Shown here: one piece after another, positions 8,230 to 18,576 of the stretch
Layout of the letters: each line of letters begins with the position of its first letter
How positions within the stretch are numbered: the stretch's first letter is position 1
Origin: Roseburia zhanii
GTDB lineage: Bacteria > Bacillota > Clostridia > Lachnospirales > Lachnospiraceae
DNA length: 64,000 nt
Reading direction: 5' to 3'
Assembly: GCF_014287635.1 (NCBI RefSeq)
Contig: NZ_JACOPH010000001.1
Coordinates: 310,001-374,000, forward strand
The notes under the pieces: generated by a model
What the model was told of the DNA's origin: nothing
The model's database searches: none
Seen by the model: only the letters and a program-made list of their open reading frames with translations
Program-made: the position numbers and the translations under genes

Positions 8230-9903
8230 ATGATACCTTTATTTAAGAAAAAGACAACAGAAGAAAAAGCAGATGTCATTATCTGTCCGTCCTGTAAGAA
8301 AGAACTGGTAAAATCAGAAGTTGTGGCAAATAAATATGTCTGCTATGAATGTGGCAATTATTTCAGGGTCCGTACTTCAAACCGTCTGAAAATGGTAGCA
8401 GATCCTAAAAGTTTTACACCGTGGTTTGAAGAGATGGAATTTCAGAATCCCTTAGATTTTCCGGGATATGAGGAAAAGATCCTAGCGGCACAGGAAAAGA
8501 CAAAACTGCATGAGGCGGTTACGATCGGAGAAGCAAAAATCTATGGAGAATCTGTCGTACTCGGTATCTGTGATGCAAGATTTATGATGAGCAGCATGGG
8601 ACATATCGTAGGAGAGAAGATCGCAGCATCCGTAGAGCGTGCAACGGAGAAAAAACTTCCGGTCATCTTATTCTGCTGTTCCGGTGGAGCAAGAATGCAG
8701 GAAGGGATCATTTCTTTGATGCAGATGGAAAAGACATCTGCCGCCCTGAAACGCCACTCCAATGCAGGTTTATTATATATTCCGATTTTGACAGATCCAA
8801 CAACCGGAGGAGTCACTGCCAGTTTTGCCATGTTAGGAGATATCATACTTGCAGAACCAAAAGCACTGATCGGTTTTGCCGGTCCAAGAGTGATCGAGCA
8901 GACGATCGGGGAGAAGCTGCCGGAAGGATTCCAGCGGGCAGAATTTCAGTTAGAGCATGGATTTGTAGATGCGATCGTGGAAAGAAAAGATTTAAAAAAG
9001 ACATTGTATCAGATCTTAAAACTGCATCATGTCAAAGACGGCTATGCGAATTTTACAGAAAAATGCGAAGATAAATTCATACCGAGTGAACTGATGCGGG
9101 AGCGTGCCGCAAAGAGCAAGAGCATGAGTGCATGGGAAAAAGTAAAGGCAGCCAGAGGTGTGGAACGCCTTGCTTCGGTAGATTATATGGGAGAAATATT
9201 TGAAGATTTTATGGAACTTCATGGCGACCGGTATTTCAGGGATGATCCGGCAGTTGTCGGTGGGATTGCAACAATCAATGGTCAGCCGGTGACTGTGATC
9301 GGTATTCATAAAGGAAAAGATATCAAAGACTGTATGCGGCATAATTATGGAATGCCATCACCGGAAGGTTACCGGAAAGCACTCCGTCTGATGAAGCAGG
9401 CAGAAAAATTCCATAGACCGGTGATCACCTTTGTCAATACTTCCGGTGCTTTCTGCGGTATGGAGGCAGAAGAAGGAGGACAGGGCGAAGCGATCGCAAG
9501 AAACCTGTATGAAATGTCAGACTTAAAAGTTCCGATCCTTTCTCTGATGATCGGAGAAGGCGGCAGCGGTGGAGCACTTGGACTTGCCGTTGGAAATGAG
9601 GTCTGGATGATGGAAAATGCTACCTATTCGATCCTATCACCGGAAGGCTTTGCTTCTATTTTGTGGAAAGATGGAAAACGGGCAAAAGAAGCCGCTGAGG
9701 TAATGAAGATCACAGCAGAAGATCTATACCAGTTACATGTAGTAGAAAAGATCATACCGGAATTTGGCGGGGCAGATCAGGACGCACTGCATGATATTTC
9801 GATGTTTATGAAATATCATATCTGCGAATTTTTGAAAAAATGCAGTAACATGACAGGGGAAGAATTAGCCGAAGAACGTTACAGACGATTCCGCAGATTT
9901 TAA
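8230..9903 (+). CDS. accDA: Acetyl-CoA carboxylase carboxyltransferase, beta and alpha subunits fused
   Basis: 557 residues, about the sum of a short AccD and a short AccA. Residues 1 to about 285 are AccD-like, with the zinc ribbon Cys19, Cys22, Cys38, Cys41 and SGGARMQEG plus [14 protein letters not shown]. Residues from about 300 are AccA-like, with [10 protein letters not shown] and [14 protein letters not shown]. No stop or frameshift separates the halves. The enzyme transfers carboxyl from biotin to acetyl-CoA. Its partners, biotin carboxylase and the biotin carrier, are not encoded in this operon. Confidence 0.93.
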   Translation: MIPLFKKKTTEEKADVIICPSCKKELVKSEVVANKYVCYECGNYFRVRTSNRLKMVADPKSFTPWFEEMEFQNPLDFPGYEEKILAAQEKTKLHEAVTIGEAKIYGESVVLGICDARFMMSSMGHIVGEKIAASVERATEKKLPVILFCCSGGARMQEGIISLMQMEKTSAALKRHSNAGLLYIPILTDPTTGGVTASFAMLGDIILAEPKALIGFAGPRVIEQTIGEKLPEGFQRAEFQLEHGFVDAIVERKDLKKTLYQILKLHHVKDGYANFTEKCEDKFIPSELMRERAAKSKSMSAWEKVKAARGVERLASVDYMGEIFEDFMELHGDRYFRDDPAVVGGIATINGQPVTVIGIHKGKDIKDCMRHNYGMPSPEGYRKALRLMKQAEKFHRPVITFVNTSGAFCGMEAEEGGQGEAIARNLYEMSDLKVPILSLMIGEGGSGGALGLAVGNEVWMMENATYSILSPEGFASILWKDGKRAKEAAEVMKITAEDLYQLHVVEKIIPEFGGADQDALHDISMFMKYHICEFLKKCSNMTGEELAEERYRRFRRF

Positions 9904-9924
9904 ATGATTTGAAGGAGTAGGAAG

Positions 9925-10890
9925 ATGAGAAGTCGAATATGTGGTACAGGAAGTGCACTGCCGGAAAAAATAGTAACGAATGATGATCTAAGCCAGATCA
10001 TGGATACTTCTGACGAATGGATCAGAAGCCGTACCGGAATTGAACGCAGACATCTTGCTGTAGAAGAAACACTTACTTCGCTGGCAGTACAGGCGGCAGA
10101 AAATGCTTTAAAAGAAGCAGGGATGCAGGCAGATGCTTTAGATATGATCATAGCGGCAACACTTTCCGCAGATAAGATCTGTCCGTCCTTATCCTGTGAA
10201 CTGCAAAGAGAATTAGGGGCAGTCAATGCAGTTGCTTTTGATATCAATGCAGCCTGCTCAGGTTTTATGTTTGCCTTGCAGACAGCAGATGCATATATCC
10301 GTTGTGGACAGTATAAAAATATACTGATCGTAGGTGGCGAGATCTTGTCAAAGCTGATGGACTGGAATGACCGTTCCACCTGCGTCCTGTTTGGTGACGG
10401 TGCAGGAGCAGCAGTCGTGACAGCAGATGAAACCTATGGTATACTAGGGAGTGTGCAGGGCTCTGATGGGGCAAAAGGTGAAGCACTCTGCTGTGAAAAC
10501 CGTAAAAATAACAATCCTTATGTAAGTAATAAAAGTGTGCCTTCGTATGTATCCATGAACGGACAGGAAGTTTACAAATTTGCAGTACGGACAGTTCCAA
10601 AAGCAATCGAAGAAGCCATTAAAAAAGCAGGGCTTACGGTAGAAGATATCGATCTGTTTGTGATCCATCAGGCAAATATCCGTATCATTGAATCAGTATC
10701 AAAACGTTTAAAAGTTCCGATGGAGAAATTCCCTACAAACTTAGAAAATTGTGGAAATATTTCTGCAGGAAGTGTGCCGGTTCTGTTGGATCAGGTGAAC
10801 CGGAGTGGTAAGATCAGGCAGGGAGATAAGATCGTACTTGCCGGATTTGGTGCAGGACTGACGTGGGGTGCATCGGTATTGACATGGTAG
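9925..10890 (+). CDS. fabH: 3-oxoacyl-ACP synthase III
   Basis: 321 residues. Catalytic triad Cys111 (DINAACSGF), His248 (FVIHQANIRI) and Asn278 (ENCGNISAGS). It starts chain synthesis from an acyl-CoA primer. GAAGGAGTAGG precedes the start. In streptococci fabH and fabT begin the operon; here fabH sits after accDA, at the end, followed by the regulator. Confidence 0.95.
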   Translation: MRSRICGTGSALPEKIVTNDDLSQIMDTSDEWIRSRTGIERRHLAVEETLTSLAVQAAENALKEAGMQADALDMIIAATLSADKICPSLSCELQRELGAVNAVAFDINAACSGFMFALQTADAYIRCGQYKNILIVGGEILSKLMDWNDRSTCVLFGDGAGAAVVTADETYGILGSVQGSDGAKGEALCCENRKNNNPYVSNKSVPSYVSMNGQEVYKFAVRTVPKAIEEAIKKAGLTVEDIDLFVIHQANIRIIESVSKRLKVPMEKFPTNLENCGNISAGSVPVLLDQVNRSGKIRQGDKIVLAGFGAGLTWGASVLTW

Positions 10891-10939
10891 AATAAGAACG
10901 TTACGGATAAATCAGATATGCATATATACGGAGGATAGG

Positions 10940-11401
10940 ATGGAAACAGAGAAAAGACCAGGCACTGACGAAGTGATCAATGAATTGTTAGTGAAGCTTT
11001 TCAAAAATATTATGGAAATAGAAGAACGATGTCTGATCACACCTGAATTTAAAGATATCAGTGTGAATGATATGCATATCATAGAAGCAGTCGGAAAAGA
11101 AGAACCAAAGAGCATGTCTACAGTTGCAAAGCTGTTGTCCATTACGACAGGAACCTTGACAAAACTGATGGATGCATTATCCGAAAAAGGTTATGTAGAC
11201 AGGGAGCGTGGAAAAAAAGATAAACGCATCGTATTTGTGTCACTGACCGAAAAAGGACGCAGAGCTTATGCAAGACATGAGAATTTTCACAGGACAATGA
11301 TCGAACATATGAAAGATGGATTGAGTGAAAATGAAACAACCGTGCTGGTGTATGCGCTGGCGAAGTTAAATGATTATTTTAACCGGATCTACAAAGCATA
11401 A
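10940..11401 (+). CDS. fabT: MarR-family regulator, FabT-like
   Basis: 153 residues with a winged helix: LLSITTGTLTKLMDALSEKG as recognition region and RERGKKDKRIVFVSLTEKG as wing. Position at the end of the fab operon and the FabT-type operator at 3651-3667 suggest it is the acyl-ACP-responsive repressor of the cluster. The FabT name is inferred from context; the protein sequence alone only shows MarR. GGAGG precedes the start at about eight bases. Confidence 0.75.
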   Translation: METEKRPGTDEVINELLVKLFKNIMEIEERCLITPEFKDISVNDMHIIEAVGKEEPKSMSTVAKLLSITTGTLTKLMDALSEKGYVDRERGKKDKRIVFVSLTEKGRRAYARHENFHRTMIEHMKDGLSENETTVLVYALAKLNDYFNRIYKA

Positions 11402-11462
11402 GGGAAGCAGTAAGAAAGAATCTATAGGATCTGATAATAAATCAGATAGAAAACAGATACAT

Positions 11463-11503
11463 AAAAGGCAGGATATACAAAGACGCTGTTGTCCTGCCTT
11501 TTT
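11463..11503. terminator. Bidirectional terminator
   Basis: AAAAGGCAGGA (11463-11473) pairs with TCCTGCCTTTTT (11492-11503). It has T-runs on both sides, serving the fab operon and the convergent HD-GYP gene. Confidence 0.85.
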
Positions 11504-11511
11504 AATATTTT

Positions 11512-12618
11512 TTATAAGAGTGACTGGATTGTGATATCCGGTGTACGGGAAAGATCAAGACAGCTGCCGTCACCAAGCTGGACGATCGGTCTGGATAAAG
11601 ACTGTTTATTTAGCATGATGATATTTGCACCTCTGCCATCTGAGAGCAGTACACGGTTCTGCTGGTAGGTAGATGCGATATGCTCTAAGAAAGTCAGGAT
11701 AAATTTTGGATTGTATTTTGCAAGACCATCTTTTTCAAAAGCAGCAATAACCTGAAACGGGCAGAGTGGTGCACGGTAAGATCTTGCTGCGGTCATTGCA
11801 TCATAGACATCTGCGATCGCAATGATCTGTGCAAAGTCGTCAATCTCAGTTCCCTTCAAATTTTGTGGATAACCGCTTCCATCGCAGCGTTCATGGTGCA
11901 TAAGTGCGGCATTCTTAACACGGTTGTCTAACTGGGGATACTGAAGTAAAATCTCATATCCTAAGGTAGGATGTTTCCGTACAAGTGCAAATTCTTCATC
12001 GGTATATTTTCCCGGTTTATTTAAAATCTCAGGTGGGATCTTAGCTTTTCCGATATCATGTAGTAATGCTGCAAGGATCAGTACATCAAAATCTTCTTTT
12101 GACATTTTAAGCCACTTGCCTAACATACCTGTGATTAAAGCTACATTTAACGAATGTGCATAGATACTGTCATCAACAGAACGCATATTGTGCAACATAT
12201 CGAACATTTCAATAGAGTTGCGGGTTTCTTTCAGTAAAGACATTGCAGTTTTAAATAATGGATCAACCGCTTCTAATCCGTTCCCGGAAATAAAGGATGA
12301 AAGAGAATTTTTAATATCTCCGGTGGAACGGGAATAATCAAATTGAAAAGTCTGGAAAAGTGAAGAACTCTTTACCCGTTGGGAATAGGTCGGTTCCTGG
12401 ACATTTCCCTTAGGGATCGTTTTTTGTGCTTCCGGTGCCGGTGCTTCAACTGCATCTCCTTCGATCGGAACACTGGGGATTCCGTAAAAGCTGATACGTG
12501 CGATCAGCTGATCTGTTAATGAAACACCGTCATTGATAATTAACTGACCATGTTTTGTTTTTACCGGTAAGGCAGTTACCATACCCTCTTCTAATTGTGT
12601 TGTTTTTATAATCTGCAT
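11512..12618 (-). CDS. HD-GYP domain protein, probable cyclic-di-GMP phosphodiesterase
   Basis: 368 residues. The N-terminal part (1-60, LEEGMVTALPVKTKHGQLII) resembles the small beta domain often found before HD-GYP. The catalytic domain shows His155, His187-Asp188 (LLHDIGKAKIP), RKHPTLGYE and HHERCDGSGYP (241-251), so the metal ligands and the GYP signature are intact. Such enzymes linearise cyclic-di-GMP. GGGGGAG lies upstream of the ATG. It is a single-gene unit converging on the fab operon. Confidence 0.88.
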   Translation of the reverse strand: MQIIKTTQLEEGMVTALPVKTKHGQLIINDGVSLTDQLIARISFYGIPSVPIEGDAVEAPAPEAQKTIPKGNVQEPTYSQRVKSSSLFQTFQFDYSRSTGDIKNSLSSFISGNGLEAVDPLFKTAMSLLKETRNSIEMFDMLHNMRSVDDSIYAHSLNVALITGMLGKWLKMSKEDFDVLILAALLHDIGKAKIPPEILNKPGKYTDEEFALVRKHPTLGYEILLQYPQLDNRVKNAALMHHERCDGSGYPQNLKGTEIDDFAQIIAIADVYDAMTAARSYRAPLCPFQVIAAFEKDGLAKYNPKFILTFLEHIASTYQQNRVLLSDGRGANIIMLNKQSLSRPIVQLGDGSCLDLSRTPDITIQSLL

Positions 12619-12898
12619 GTGAAAAGCTCCCCCTTAATCAATCAGCCAAATTTCTAAATAATACCTTACAATGATATGAGAGTCAACAAGTCAGAACTCT
12701 TATCTTGCAAGCAGGAACGCTTTCTGACCTTTTGCCACCTTGTATCATAGAAAATTATAAAACGAATCTGTAAATTTCGCAATGGTTATTGTTGATTTAT
12801 TGCTAAATTATAATGGAAAATACTTGACAACATATAAAAAAGAGCGTACCCTTAATACGCAGTATAGAAATTAAACGATACAATTCAATCATATAGCT

Positions 12899-13000
12899 TT
12901 CTCTTATTCAGAGTGATGGAGATACATAGGATCTGTGAAGTCACGGCAACCCCTGTGAGGAAGGTGCCAGCCTGAGCGAGTAATTCGAACAATAAGAGGA
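12899..13000 (+). ncRNA. SAM-I (S-box) riboswitch aptamer
   Basis: Stem P1 is formed by CTCTTATT (12901-12908) and AATAAGAG (12991-12998). Inside are the S-box signatures AGAGTGATGGAG, GAAGTCACGGCAACC, AAGGTGCCA and CCTGAGCGAG. It precedes a terminator and then metK, the SAM synthetase, which gives direct feedback by the end product. Confidence 0.93.
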
Positions 13001-13028
13001 TTTGATCTTACGATCGCAAAGAATCTTG

Positions 13029-13061
13029 TCCGCTTATGTGTTTCACATGAAGCGGATTTTT
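13029..13061 (+). terminator. SAM-riboswitch expression-platform terminator
   Basis: TCCGCTTATGTG (13029-13040) pairs with CACATGAAGCGGA (13044-13056) and is followed by TTTTT. It should form when SAM is bound, reducing metK transcription. Confidence 0.85.
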
Positions 13062-13179
13062 ATTGTGTAAAAAAATGATACATGATAAAAATGCTCCGCA
13101 AGGATGCGTAATATACATTTTCTCTTAAGAGAGCAGTGTTTGGATAAAATCGGATCAACAATGTGAGAGGAGAACAACA

Positions 13180-14370
13180 GTGGAAAAAAGATTATTTACA
13201 TCCGAATCAGTAACAGAAGGACATCCTGACAAGATCTGTGATGCGATCTCTGATGCAATCTTAGATGCATGTATGGAACAGGACCCGATGAGCCGTGTAG
13301 CATGTGAAACAGCAGCCTGTACAGGTTTTGTCCTGATCACAGGAGAGATCACAACAAAAGCGGTACTTGATATTCCGGCAATCGCAAGAAAGACGATCTG
13401 CGAGATCGGTTATGACAGTTCCGAAAAAGGATTTGACGGAAATACCTGTGCAGTCATGGTGGCATTAGATAAGCAGTCACCGGATATTGCAATGGGTGTA
13501 GACAAAGCATTAGAGGCAAAAGAAAATAAGATGACAGATGCACAGATCGAAGCGATCGGTGCAGGCGATCAGGGTATGATGTTTGGCTATGCCACAAATG
13601 AAACAGAAGAATATATGCCATATCCGATCTCTTTAGCGCATAAGTTGGCAAAACAGCTTACAGCAGTCAGAAAAGACGGAACACTGCCATATTTAAGAGC
13701 AGATGGAAAATCACAGGTATCTGTAGAATATGATGAAAATGGCAAACCAAGCCGCCTAGAGGCAGTTGTCATTTCTACACAGCATGATGAAAAAGTAACC
13801 CAGGAACAGATCCATGAAGATATTAAGAAATATGTTTTAGATCCGATCCTTCCGGCAGATATGATTGATGAACATACCAAAATGTTTATCAATCCGACCG
13901 GCCGTTTCGTGATCGGTGGACCACAGGGAGATGCAGGACTGACAGGACGTAAGATCATCGTAGATACTTATGGTGGATATGCACGTCATGGCGGTGGAGC
14001 TTTCTCCGGTAAAGACTGCACAAAAGTAGACCGTTCAGCCGCTTATGCAGCACGTTATGTAGCAAAAAATATCGTTGCAGCAGGACTTGCAGAGCGTTGT
14101 GAGATTCAGCTTGCATATGCAATCGGAGTAGCACAGCCGACATCTGTTATGGTAGATACCTTTGGAACAGGTAAGATCTCAGAGGAAAAATTAGATGAGA
14201 TTGTACGTAAACACTTTGATCTTCGTCCGGCAGGAATCATTAAGATGTTAGATCTTAGAAGACCGATCTACAAAGGGACAGCAGCATATGGACATTTTGG
14301 CAGAACAGATTTAGATCTGCCATGGGAAGCGTTGGATAAAGCAGAGGAACTGAAAAAATACTTAGCGTAA
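13180..14370 (+). CDS. metK: S-adenosylmethionine synthetase
   Basis: 396 residues. [14 protein letters not shown] (His15, Asp17), [12 protein letters not shown] and GGGAFSGKD are the diagnostic motifs for ATP, methionine and metal binding. It makes SAM from ATP and methionine. The start is GTG at 13180, supported by GAGAGGAGA 7 bases upstream and by alignment to the family N-terminus. A SAM-I riboswitch controls it. Confidence 0.96.
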   Translation: MEKRLFTSESVTEGHPDKICDAISDAILDACMEQDPMSRVACETAACTGFVLITGEITTKAVLDIPAIARKTICEIGYDSSEKGFDGNTCAVMVALDKQSPDIAMGVDKALEAKENKMTDAQIEAIGAGDQGMMFGYATNETEEYMPYPISLAHKLAKQLTAVRKDGTLPYLRADGKSQVSVEYDENGKPSRLEAVVISTQHDEKVTQEQIHEDIKKYVLDPILPADMIDEHTKMFINPTGRFVIGGPQGDAGLTGRKIIVDTYGGYARHGGGAFSGKDCTKVDRSAAYAARYVAKNIVAAGLAERCEIQLAYAIGVAQPTSVMVDTFGTGKISEEKLDEIVRKHFDLRPAGIIKMLDLRRPIYKGTAAYGHFGRTDLDLPWEALDKAEELKKYLA

Positions 14371-14441
14371 TGCTCCATACATTTTTATGAAATGTTTAGA
14401 ATCTATATGATTTTTTCATGTGGATTTGATGATTTTCATGT

Positions 14442-14490
14442 TATAATGAGTCATAGGAACTTTTGATGAGTTTCTATGACTTTTATTTTT
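14442..14490 (+). promoter_or_regulatory. Extended -10 promoter overlapping a terminator hairpin
   Basis: TGTTATAAT (TG at 14439-14440, -10 at 14442-14447) is an extended -10 element. Just after it, GTCATAGGAAC (14450-14460) pairs with GTTTCTATGAC (14470-14480) and is followed by TTTTATTTTT. The hairpin most simply terminates metK. If the promoter is used, it would be the first structure in the histidine-kinase mRNA. Confidence 0.5.
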
Positions 14491-14505
14491 GAAAGGAATT
14501 AGACG

Positions 14506-15996
14506 ATGAAATTACGGACAAGGCTCACGATTTCTTTCTGCATTATCATCTTTGTACCGATCTTATCGGCATGTCTGGTGTTGTTTGGTTTCCAGAAGAG
14601 CCATATGAAGACGATCGAGCAGACATATGGGATCGAGAGCAAGAATTATAATTATCTGATGAATTCTGTGCAGTTGTTAAATCGTTATACGAAAAAGAAT
14701 TATGAATATCTGTTAAGTGAAACGTCTAAGAATCCGGATCATTTTTTGGATCGGGCTTATTTAGAGTCAGTAAATAAAGAATTAGATGAGAAATATTCTT
14801 ACCTGATCGTAAGAAAAGAAGATAAACTCATCTATGTAGGGAAAAAAACAGAGGGACTGACAGCAGATGACCTGCCGGAATATGAGGAAACAGCACCAAA
14901 TGCAATCGCAGGAACATATGTGGATGGCGATGAACAGGTGCTGATCAAACAGATTGATTTTATGTTTACGGATGGGGAACGGGGAAGTGCATTTATCATT
15001 ACATCTTCCCATGAACTTTTGCCGGAGATCCAGAGCCTGATCGTAGACGGATTTGTTTCTATTATACTGATCCTGCTCTTTACGGCAGCAATGCTCATTA
15101 TCTGGATCTATCAGGGGATCATCCGTCCTATCAAAAAATTAGAAGTGGCAACCTTAAATATCCAGCAGGGTAATCTCGATTTTACTTTAGAAACAGATGG
15201 AAAAGATGAGATCAGTGAATTATGTGCCAGTTTTGAGGAAATGCGGAAACGGCTGAAAGAATCCGCAGAAAAGCAGATGGCAAGTGAACGGGAGAACAAA
15301 GAACTGATCAGTAATATCGCACATGATCTAAAAACACCGATCACAGCCGTCAAAGGTTATTCTGAGGGATTGTTAGACGGAGTCGCAGATACACCGGAGA
15401 AAAGGGAGAAGTATCTGCGGACGATCAACAGCAAGGCAAATGAGATGGATGCACTGTTAAATGAACTGACATTGTATTCTAAGATCGATACGAACCGTAT
15501 TCCGTATAATTTTAATAAATTAAATGTAGCAGCATATTTTAATGACTGTATTGAGGAGATCGGTATGGATTTAGAGAATAAGAATATCGGTCTTGCGTAT
15601 TTTAATTATGTAGACAATGACGTCATGATCATAGCAGATCCGGAACAGTTAAAGCGTGTTGTCAATAATATTGTTGGAAATTCCATTAAATATTTAGATA
15701 AAAAGCAGGGACTTATCAATATCCGTATCAAAGATGTCGGAGATTTCATACAGGTTGAGATCGAAGATAACGGACGGGGGATCGCAGCGAAAGACCTGCC
15801 ATACATATTTGAACGTTTTTACCGGGCAGATGCATCGAGAAATTCAGCAACTGGTGGAAGTGGTATCGGACTTTCCATAGTAAAGAAGATCATAGAAGAC
15901 CATGGGGGCAAGATCTGGGCAACCAGTAAAGAGTCTGTGGGCACTGTGATGTATTTTGTAATTAGAAAGTATCAGGAGGTTATACAGGATGAGTAA
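14506..15996 (+). CDS. Sensor histidine kinase
   Basis: 496 residues. Transmembrane helices at about 8-28 and 181-201 flank an extracytoplasmic sensor. A HAMP domain follows, then the H box SNIAHDLKTPITAVKGYSEG with His273. The N box is NNIVGNSIKYLD, G1 is EDNGRGI, and G2 is GGSGIGLSIVKKI. It should phosphorylate the OmpR-type regulator encoded next, whose start overlaps its 3' end by eight bases. The stimulus is unknown; nothing nearby is an obvious target. Confidence 0.93.
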   Translation: MKLRTRLTISFCIIIFVPILSACLVLFGFQKSHMKTIEQTYGIESKNYNYLMNSVQLLNRYTKKNYEYLLSETSKNPDHFLDRAYLESVNKELDEKYSYLIVRKEDKLIYVGKKTEGLTADDLPEYEETAPNAIAGTYVDGDEQVLIKQIDFMFTDGERGSAFIITSSHELLPEIQSLIVDGFVSIILILLFTAAMLIIWIYQGIIRPIKKLEVATLNIQQGNLDFTLETDGKDEISELCASFEEMRKRLKESAEKQMASERENKELISNIAHDLKTPITAVKGYSEGLLDGVADTPEKREKYLRTINSKANEMDALLNELTLYSKIDTNRIPYNFNKLNVAAYFNDCIEEIGMDLENKNIGLAYFNYVDNDVMIIADPEQLKRVVNNIVGNSIKYLDKKQGLINIRIKDVGDFIQVEIEDNGRGIAAKDLPYIFERFYRADASRNSATGGSGIGLSIVKKIIEDHGGKIWATSKESVGTVMYFVIRKYQEVIQDE

Positions 15997-16678
15997 AGTA
16001 CTGATTATCGAAGATGAAGTGGCGATCGCCGATTTAGAGAAAGATTATTTAGAACTCAGTGGATTTGAAGTGGAAGTGGAAAATTCAGGTGATGTCGGTT
16101 TAGAGCGGGCATTGGCAGAAGAATTTGATATGTATATCTTAGATCTGATGCTGCCGGGGATTGACGGATTTGAGATCTGCAAGCGTATTCGGGAAGTGAA
16201 AAACACACCGATCCTTATGGTGTCAGCAAAAAAAGATGATATTGATAAGATCAGGGGCTTAGGTCTTGGAGCAGATGATTACATTACAAAGCCGTTTTCC
16301 CCTAGTGAACTTGTTGCAAGAGTAAAGGCACACCTTGCCCGATATGAAAGACTGATCGGCAGCAGCCAGCAGGAAAATGATATCATAGAGATCCGCGGTA
16401 TACGCATAGATAAGACTGCACGACGCGTCTGGGTGAATAATGAGGAAAAACAGTTTACGACAAAAGAATTTGACCTTTTGACTTTTTTGGCAGAGCATCC
16501 AAATCATGTTTTTACCAAAGAAGAATTATTTCGTGAGATCTGGGATATGGAATCTGTTGGAGATATTGCAACCGTTACGGTTCACATTAAGAAGATCAGG
16601 GAAAAGATCGAGATCAACACAGCAAAGCCACAGTATATTGAAACCATCTGGGGCGTAGGATACAGGTTTAAAATATAA
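15989..16678 (+). CDS. OmpR-family response regulator
   Basis: 229 residues. Receiver domain with acidic pocket EDE (8-10), phospho-acceptor Asp52 (LDLMLPGIDG), Ser79 and Lys101 (KPFSP). The C-terminal winged helix has TTKEFDLLTFLAEHPNHVFT and VTVHIKKIREKIE. It overlaps the kinase gene, so the two form one unit. Its stop overlaps the start of the next gene by one base. Confidence 0.95.
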   Translation: MSKVLIIEDEVAIADLEKDYLELSGFEVEVENSGDVGLERALAEEFDMYILDLMLPGIDGFEICKRIREVKNTPILMVSAKKDDIDKIRGLGLGADDYITKPFSPSELVARVKAHLARYERLIGSSQQENDIIEIRGIRIDKTARRVWVNNEEKQFTTKEFDLLTFLAEHPNHVFTKEELFREIWDMESVGDIATVTVHIKKIREKIEINTAKPQYIETIWGVGYRFKI

Positions 16679-17361
16679 TGGAAAAAGAATGGAATATCAT
16701 ATATGAAGATGCAGAACTGATCGTCACTTACAAACCGTCTGATCTTGCAGTCCAGACAAGCAAAATGGGTCAGAAAGATCTTGTAAGCATGTTGAAAAAT
16801 GATCGTGTAAAAAAGAAAGAACCGCCGTATGTGGCAGTCATCAACCGGTTAGACCAGCCGGTGGAAGGGCTTGTCCTTTTTGCTAAAACAAAAGAGGCAG
16901 CAGCAGATTTAAGCAGGCAGCTGCAGGGAGGGCAGATCGGCAAATATTATCGGGCAGTTGTTTTAAACCAGACAGGAAAAGATTTGACGGCAGGAGAGAA
17001 AGGAACACTGACGGATTATCTGTTAAAAGACGGAAAGACAAATCTTTCAAAAGTAGTAAATGCCGATACAAAAGGAGCCAAAAAAGCCGTTTTGGAATAT
17101 GAAGTGCTAACGGTGAAAGAGAATCGTGCAGATCTTTTTATACATCTTCAGACTGGACGGCATCACCAGATCCGGGTGCAGATGGCACATGCGAATCTTC
17201 CGCTTGCCGGAGATAGAAAGTATGGAAAAACAGATAGTATGGTATCCGGCATGACAGGTATTGCACTTTGTTCAGTGAAACTTCAGTTTATGCATCCGAA
17301 GACTAAGAAAAAAATGGAATTTTCCATTGAACCGGAGAATCGAATTTTCCAATTATTATAA
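16678..17361 (+). CDS. RluA-family RNA pseudouridine synthase
   Basis: 227 residues. The catalytic motif is INRLDQPVEGLVLFAKT (Asp59), a variant of the usual RLDxxTSG. LQTGRHHQIRVQMAHANLPL and GDRKYGK complete the family pattern. It isomerises uridine in rRNA or tRNA; the substrate cannot be told from sequence. It is shorter than RluD because it lacks an S4 domain. Translationally coupled to the response regulator. Confidence 0.9.
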   Translation: MEKEWNIIYEDAELIVTYKPSDLAVQTSKMGQKDLVSMLKNDRVKKKEPPYVAVINRLDQPVEGLVLFAKTKEAAADLSRQLQGGQIGKYYRAVVLNQTGKDLTAGEKGTLTDYLLKDGKTNLSKVVNADTKGAKKAVLEYEVLTVKENRADLFIHLQTGRHHQIRVQMAHANLPLAGDRKYGKTDSMVSGMTGIALCSVKLQFMHPKTKKKMEFSIEPENRIFQLL

Positions 17362-17407
17362 GAAACATTAACGCATAGAAAAATAAAGAACCACACATAA
17401 TTTTTCT

Positions 17408-18430
17408 ATGAAAAAAATAATGAATTGGGAAAAGGGAACGAAAATTGCAAAGTTGTTATTGACCATAGCGGCAGTTTATCTTGGAATGCAATATCTGTTT
17501 CCAATGGTACTGCCGTTTTTGTTTGCCATTCTGTTTGTACGGCTGCTATATCCGTTTGCTGTAAAGTTAGAAAACAGATATAAGATGACAAAAACGGTAT
17601 CGAGAGCGATCGTCTATGTGTTATTTCTGCTGATTTTAGCGGCTGTTGCAGCAGGACTTTTATATCTGTGTTATCGTTTGGGCAGCAGTTGTATGAAAAA
17701 CATGGATAGTATACTTTGTGATGCAAAAAGTATTTTTCACACCTGCTGTATGCGGCTGGAGCATATGACAGGAACATCCGTAGAAAATATACAGAAAATT
17801 TTAGATACAGATGTTACAAAACTGACGGGAAATGCAATGCAGTATTCGAAAAATGCAGGCTGCCTGGCAATGGGATTTTTTGCAAAGATGTTTGTGTCAT
17901 TTATTGCGACATTTCTGATGTTAAATGATTATGAAAGACTTGCGGCAGGAGTGAAAAAGACAACAGCAGGAAAATATGCCACTCAGATGAGTACCCATAT
18001 GAAACAGGCATTCGGAGCATATTTTAAAGCACAGCTTTTTATCATATTTTTAATTACGACCATCTGTATCATAGGGCTTTTTCTGCTTCGGATACCATGT
18101 GCATTTGGAATCGGATTTGCGATCGGACTCTGTGATGCACTTCCGTTTTTGGGAACAGGGACTGTCTTTGTACCATGGGCACTTGTTGCCATTCTGCTTT
18201 CGGAGTATAGGATTGCCGCAGGCTGTTTTGTGATTTATCTTATCTGTAGTTTTATCCGCCAGATCTTAGAACCGCGGTTAGTCGGAAAACGGTTAGGAGT
18301 ACCACCGCTTTTTGTATTAGTGAGTATTTATATCGGAATATGTGTCTATGGTGGAAAAGGGGTACTGCTTGGACCGTTGTCGGCGTTTATTCTATATGAA
18401 GTTTGTTACTGTTCACTCCGTGAGCAGTAA
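17408..18430 (+). CDS. AI-2E family (PerM-like) membrane transporter
   Basis: 340 residues with several hydrophobic helices. The C-terminal block GFAIGLCDALPFLGTGTVF, then RLGVPPLFVLVSIYIGICVY and GVLLGPLSAF, is typical of the AI-2E/PerM exporter family. The substrate is unknown; the family name does not prove AI-2 export. The ribosome-binding site is weak. The last codons overlap a palindromic repeat (18405-18431). Confidence 0.88.
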   Translation: MKKIMNWEKGTKIAKLLLTIAAVYLGMQYLFPMVLPFLFAILFVRLLYPFAVKLENRYKMTKTVSRAIVYVLFLLILAAVAAGLLYLCYRLGSSCMKNMDSILCDAKSIFHTCCMRLEHMTGTSVENIQKILDTDVTKLTGNAMQYSKNAGCLAMGFFAKMFVSFIATFLMLNDYERLAAGVKKTTAGKYATQMSTHMKQAFGAYFKAQLFIIFLITTICIIGLFLLRIPCAFGIGFAIGLCDALPFLGTGTVFVPWALVAILLSEYRIAAGCFVIYLICSFIRQILEPRLVGKRLGVPPLFVLVSIYIGICVYGGKGVLLGPLSAFILYEVCYCSLREQ

Positions 18431-18537
18431 CTCGTGATTTTTGCATGAAAGTTCGCTTTGTGAAGCAAAAATCACCACATGAATCACTTTCTTACGCAGC
18501 CAGACAGTAAATGTCTGTCTGCTGTGTGAACTGTAAC
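18405..18537. repeat. Palindromic element with imperfect inverted ends
   Basis: GTTACTGTTCAC (18405-18416) and GTGAACTGTAAC (18526-18537) are inverted with one mismatch. Inside are two further hairpins: GTGATTTTTGC (18434-18444) with GCAAAAATCAC (18465-18475), and CAGACA with TGTCTG near 18501-18519. The same GTTACTGTTCAC end recurs, inverted, at 20147-20158, suggesting a dispersed family. Confidence 0.5.
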
Positions 18538-18576
18538 TGAAGTTTTTCTTTTACACAGCAAAACGATAAATAATTC

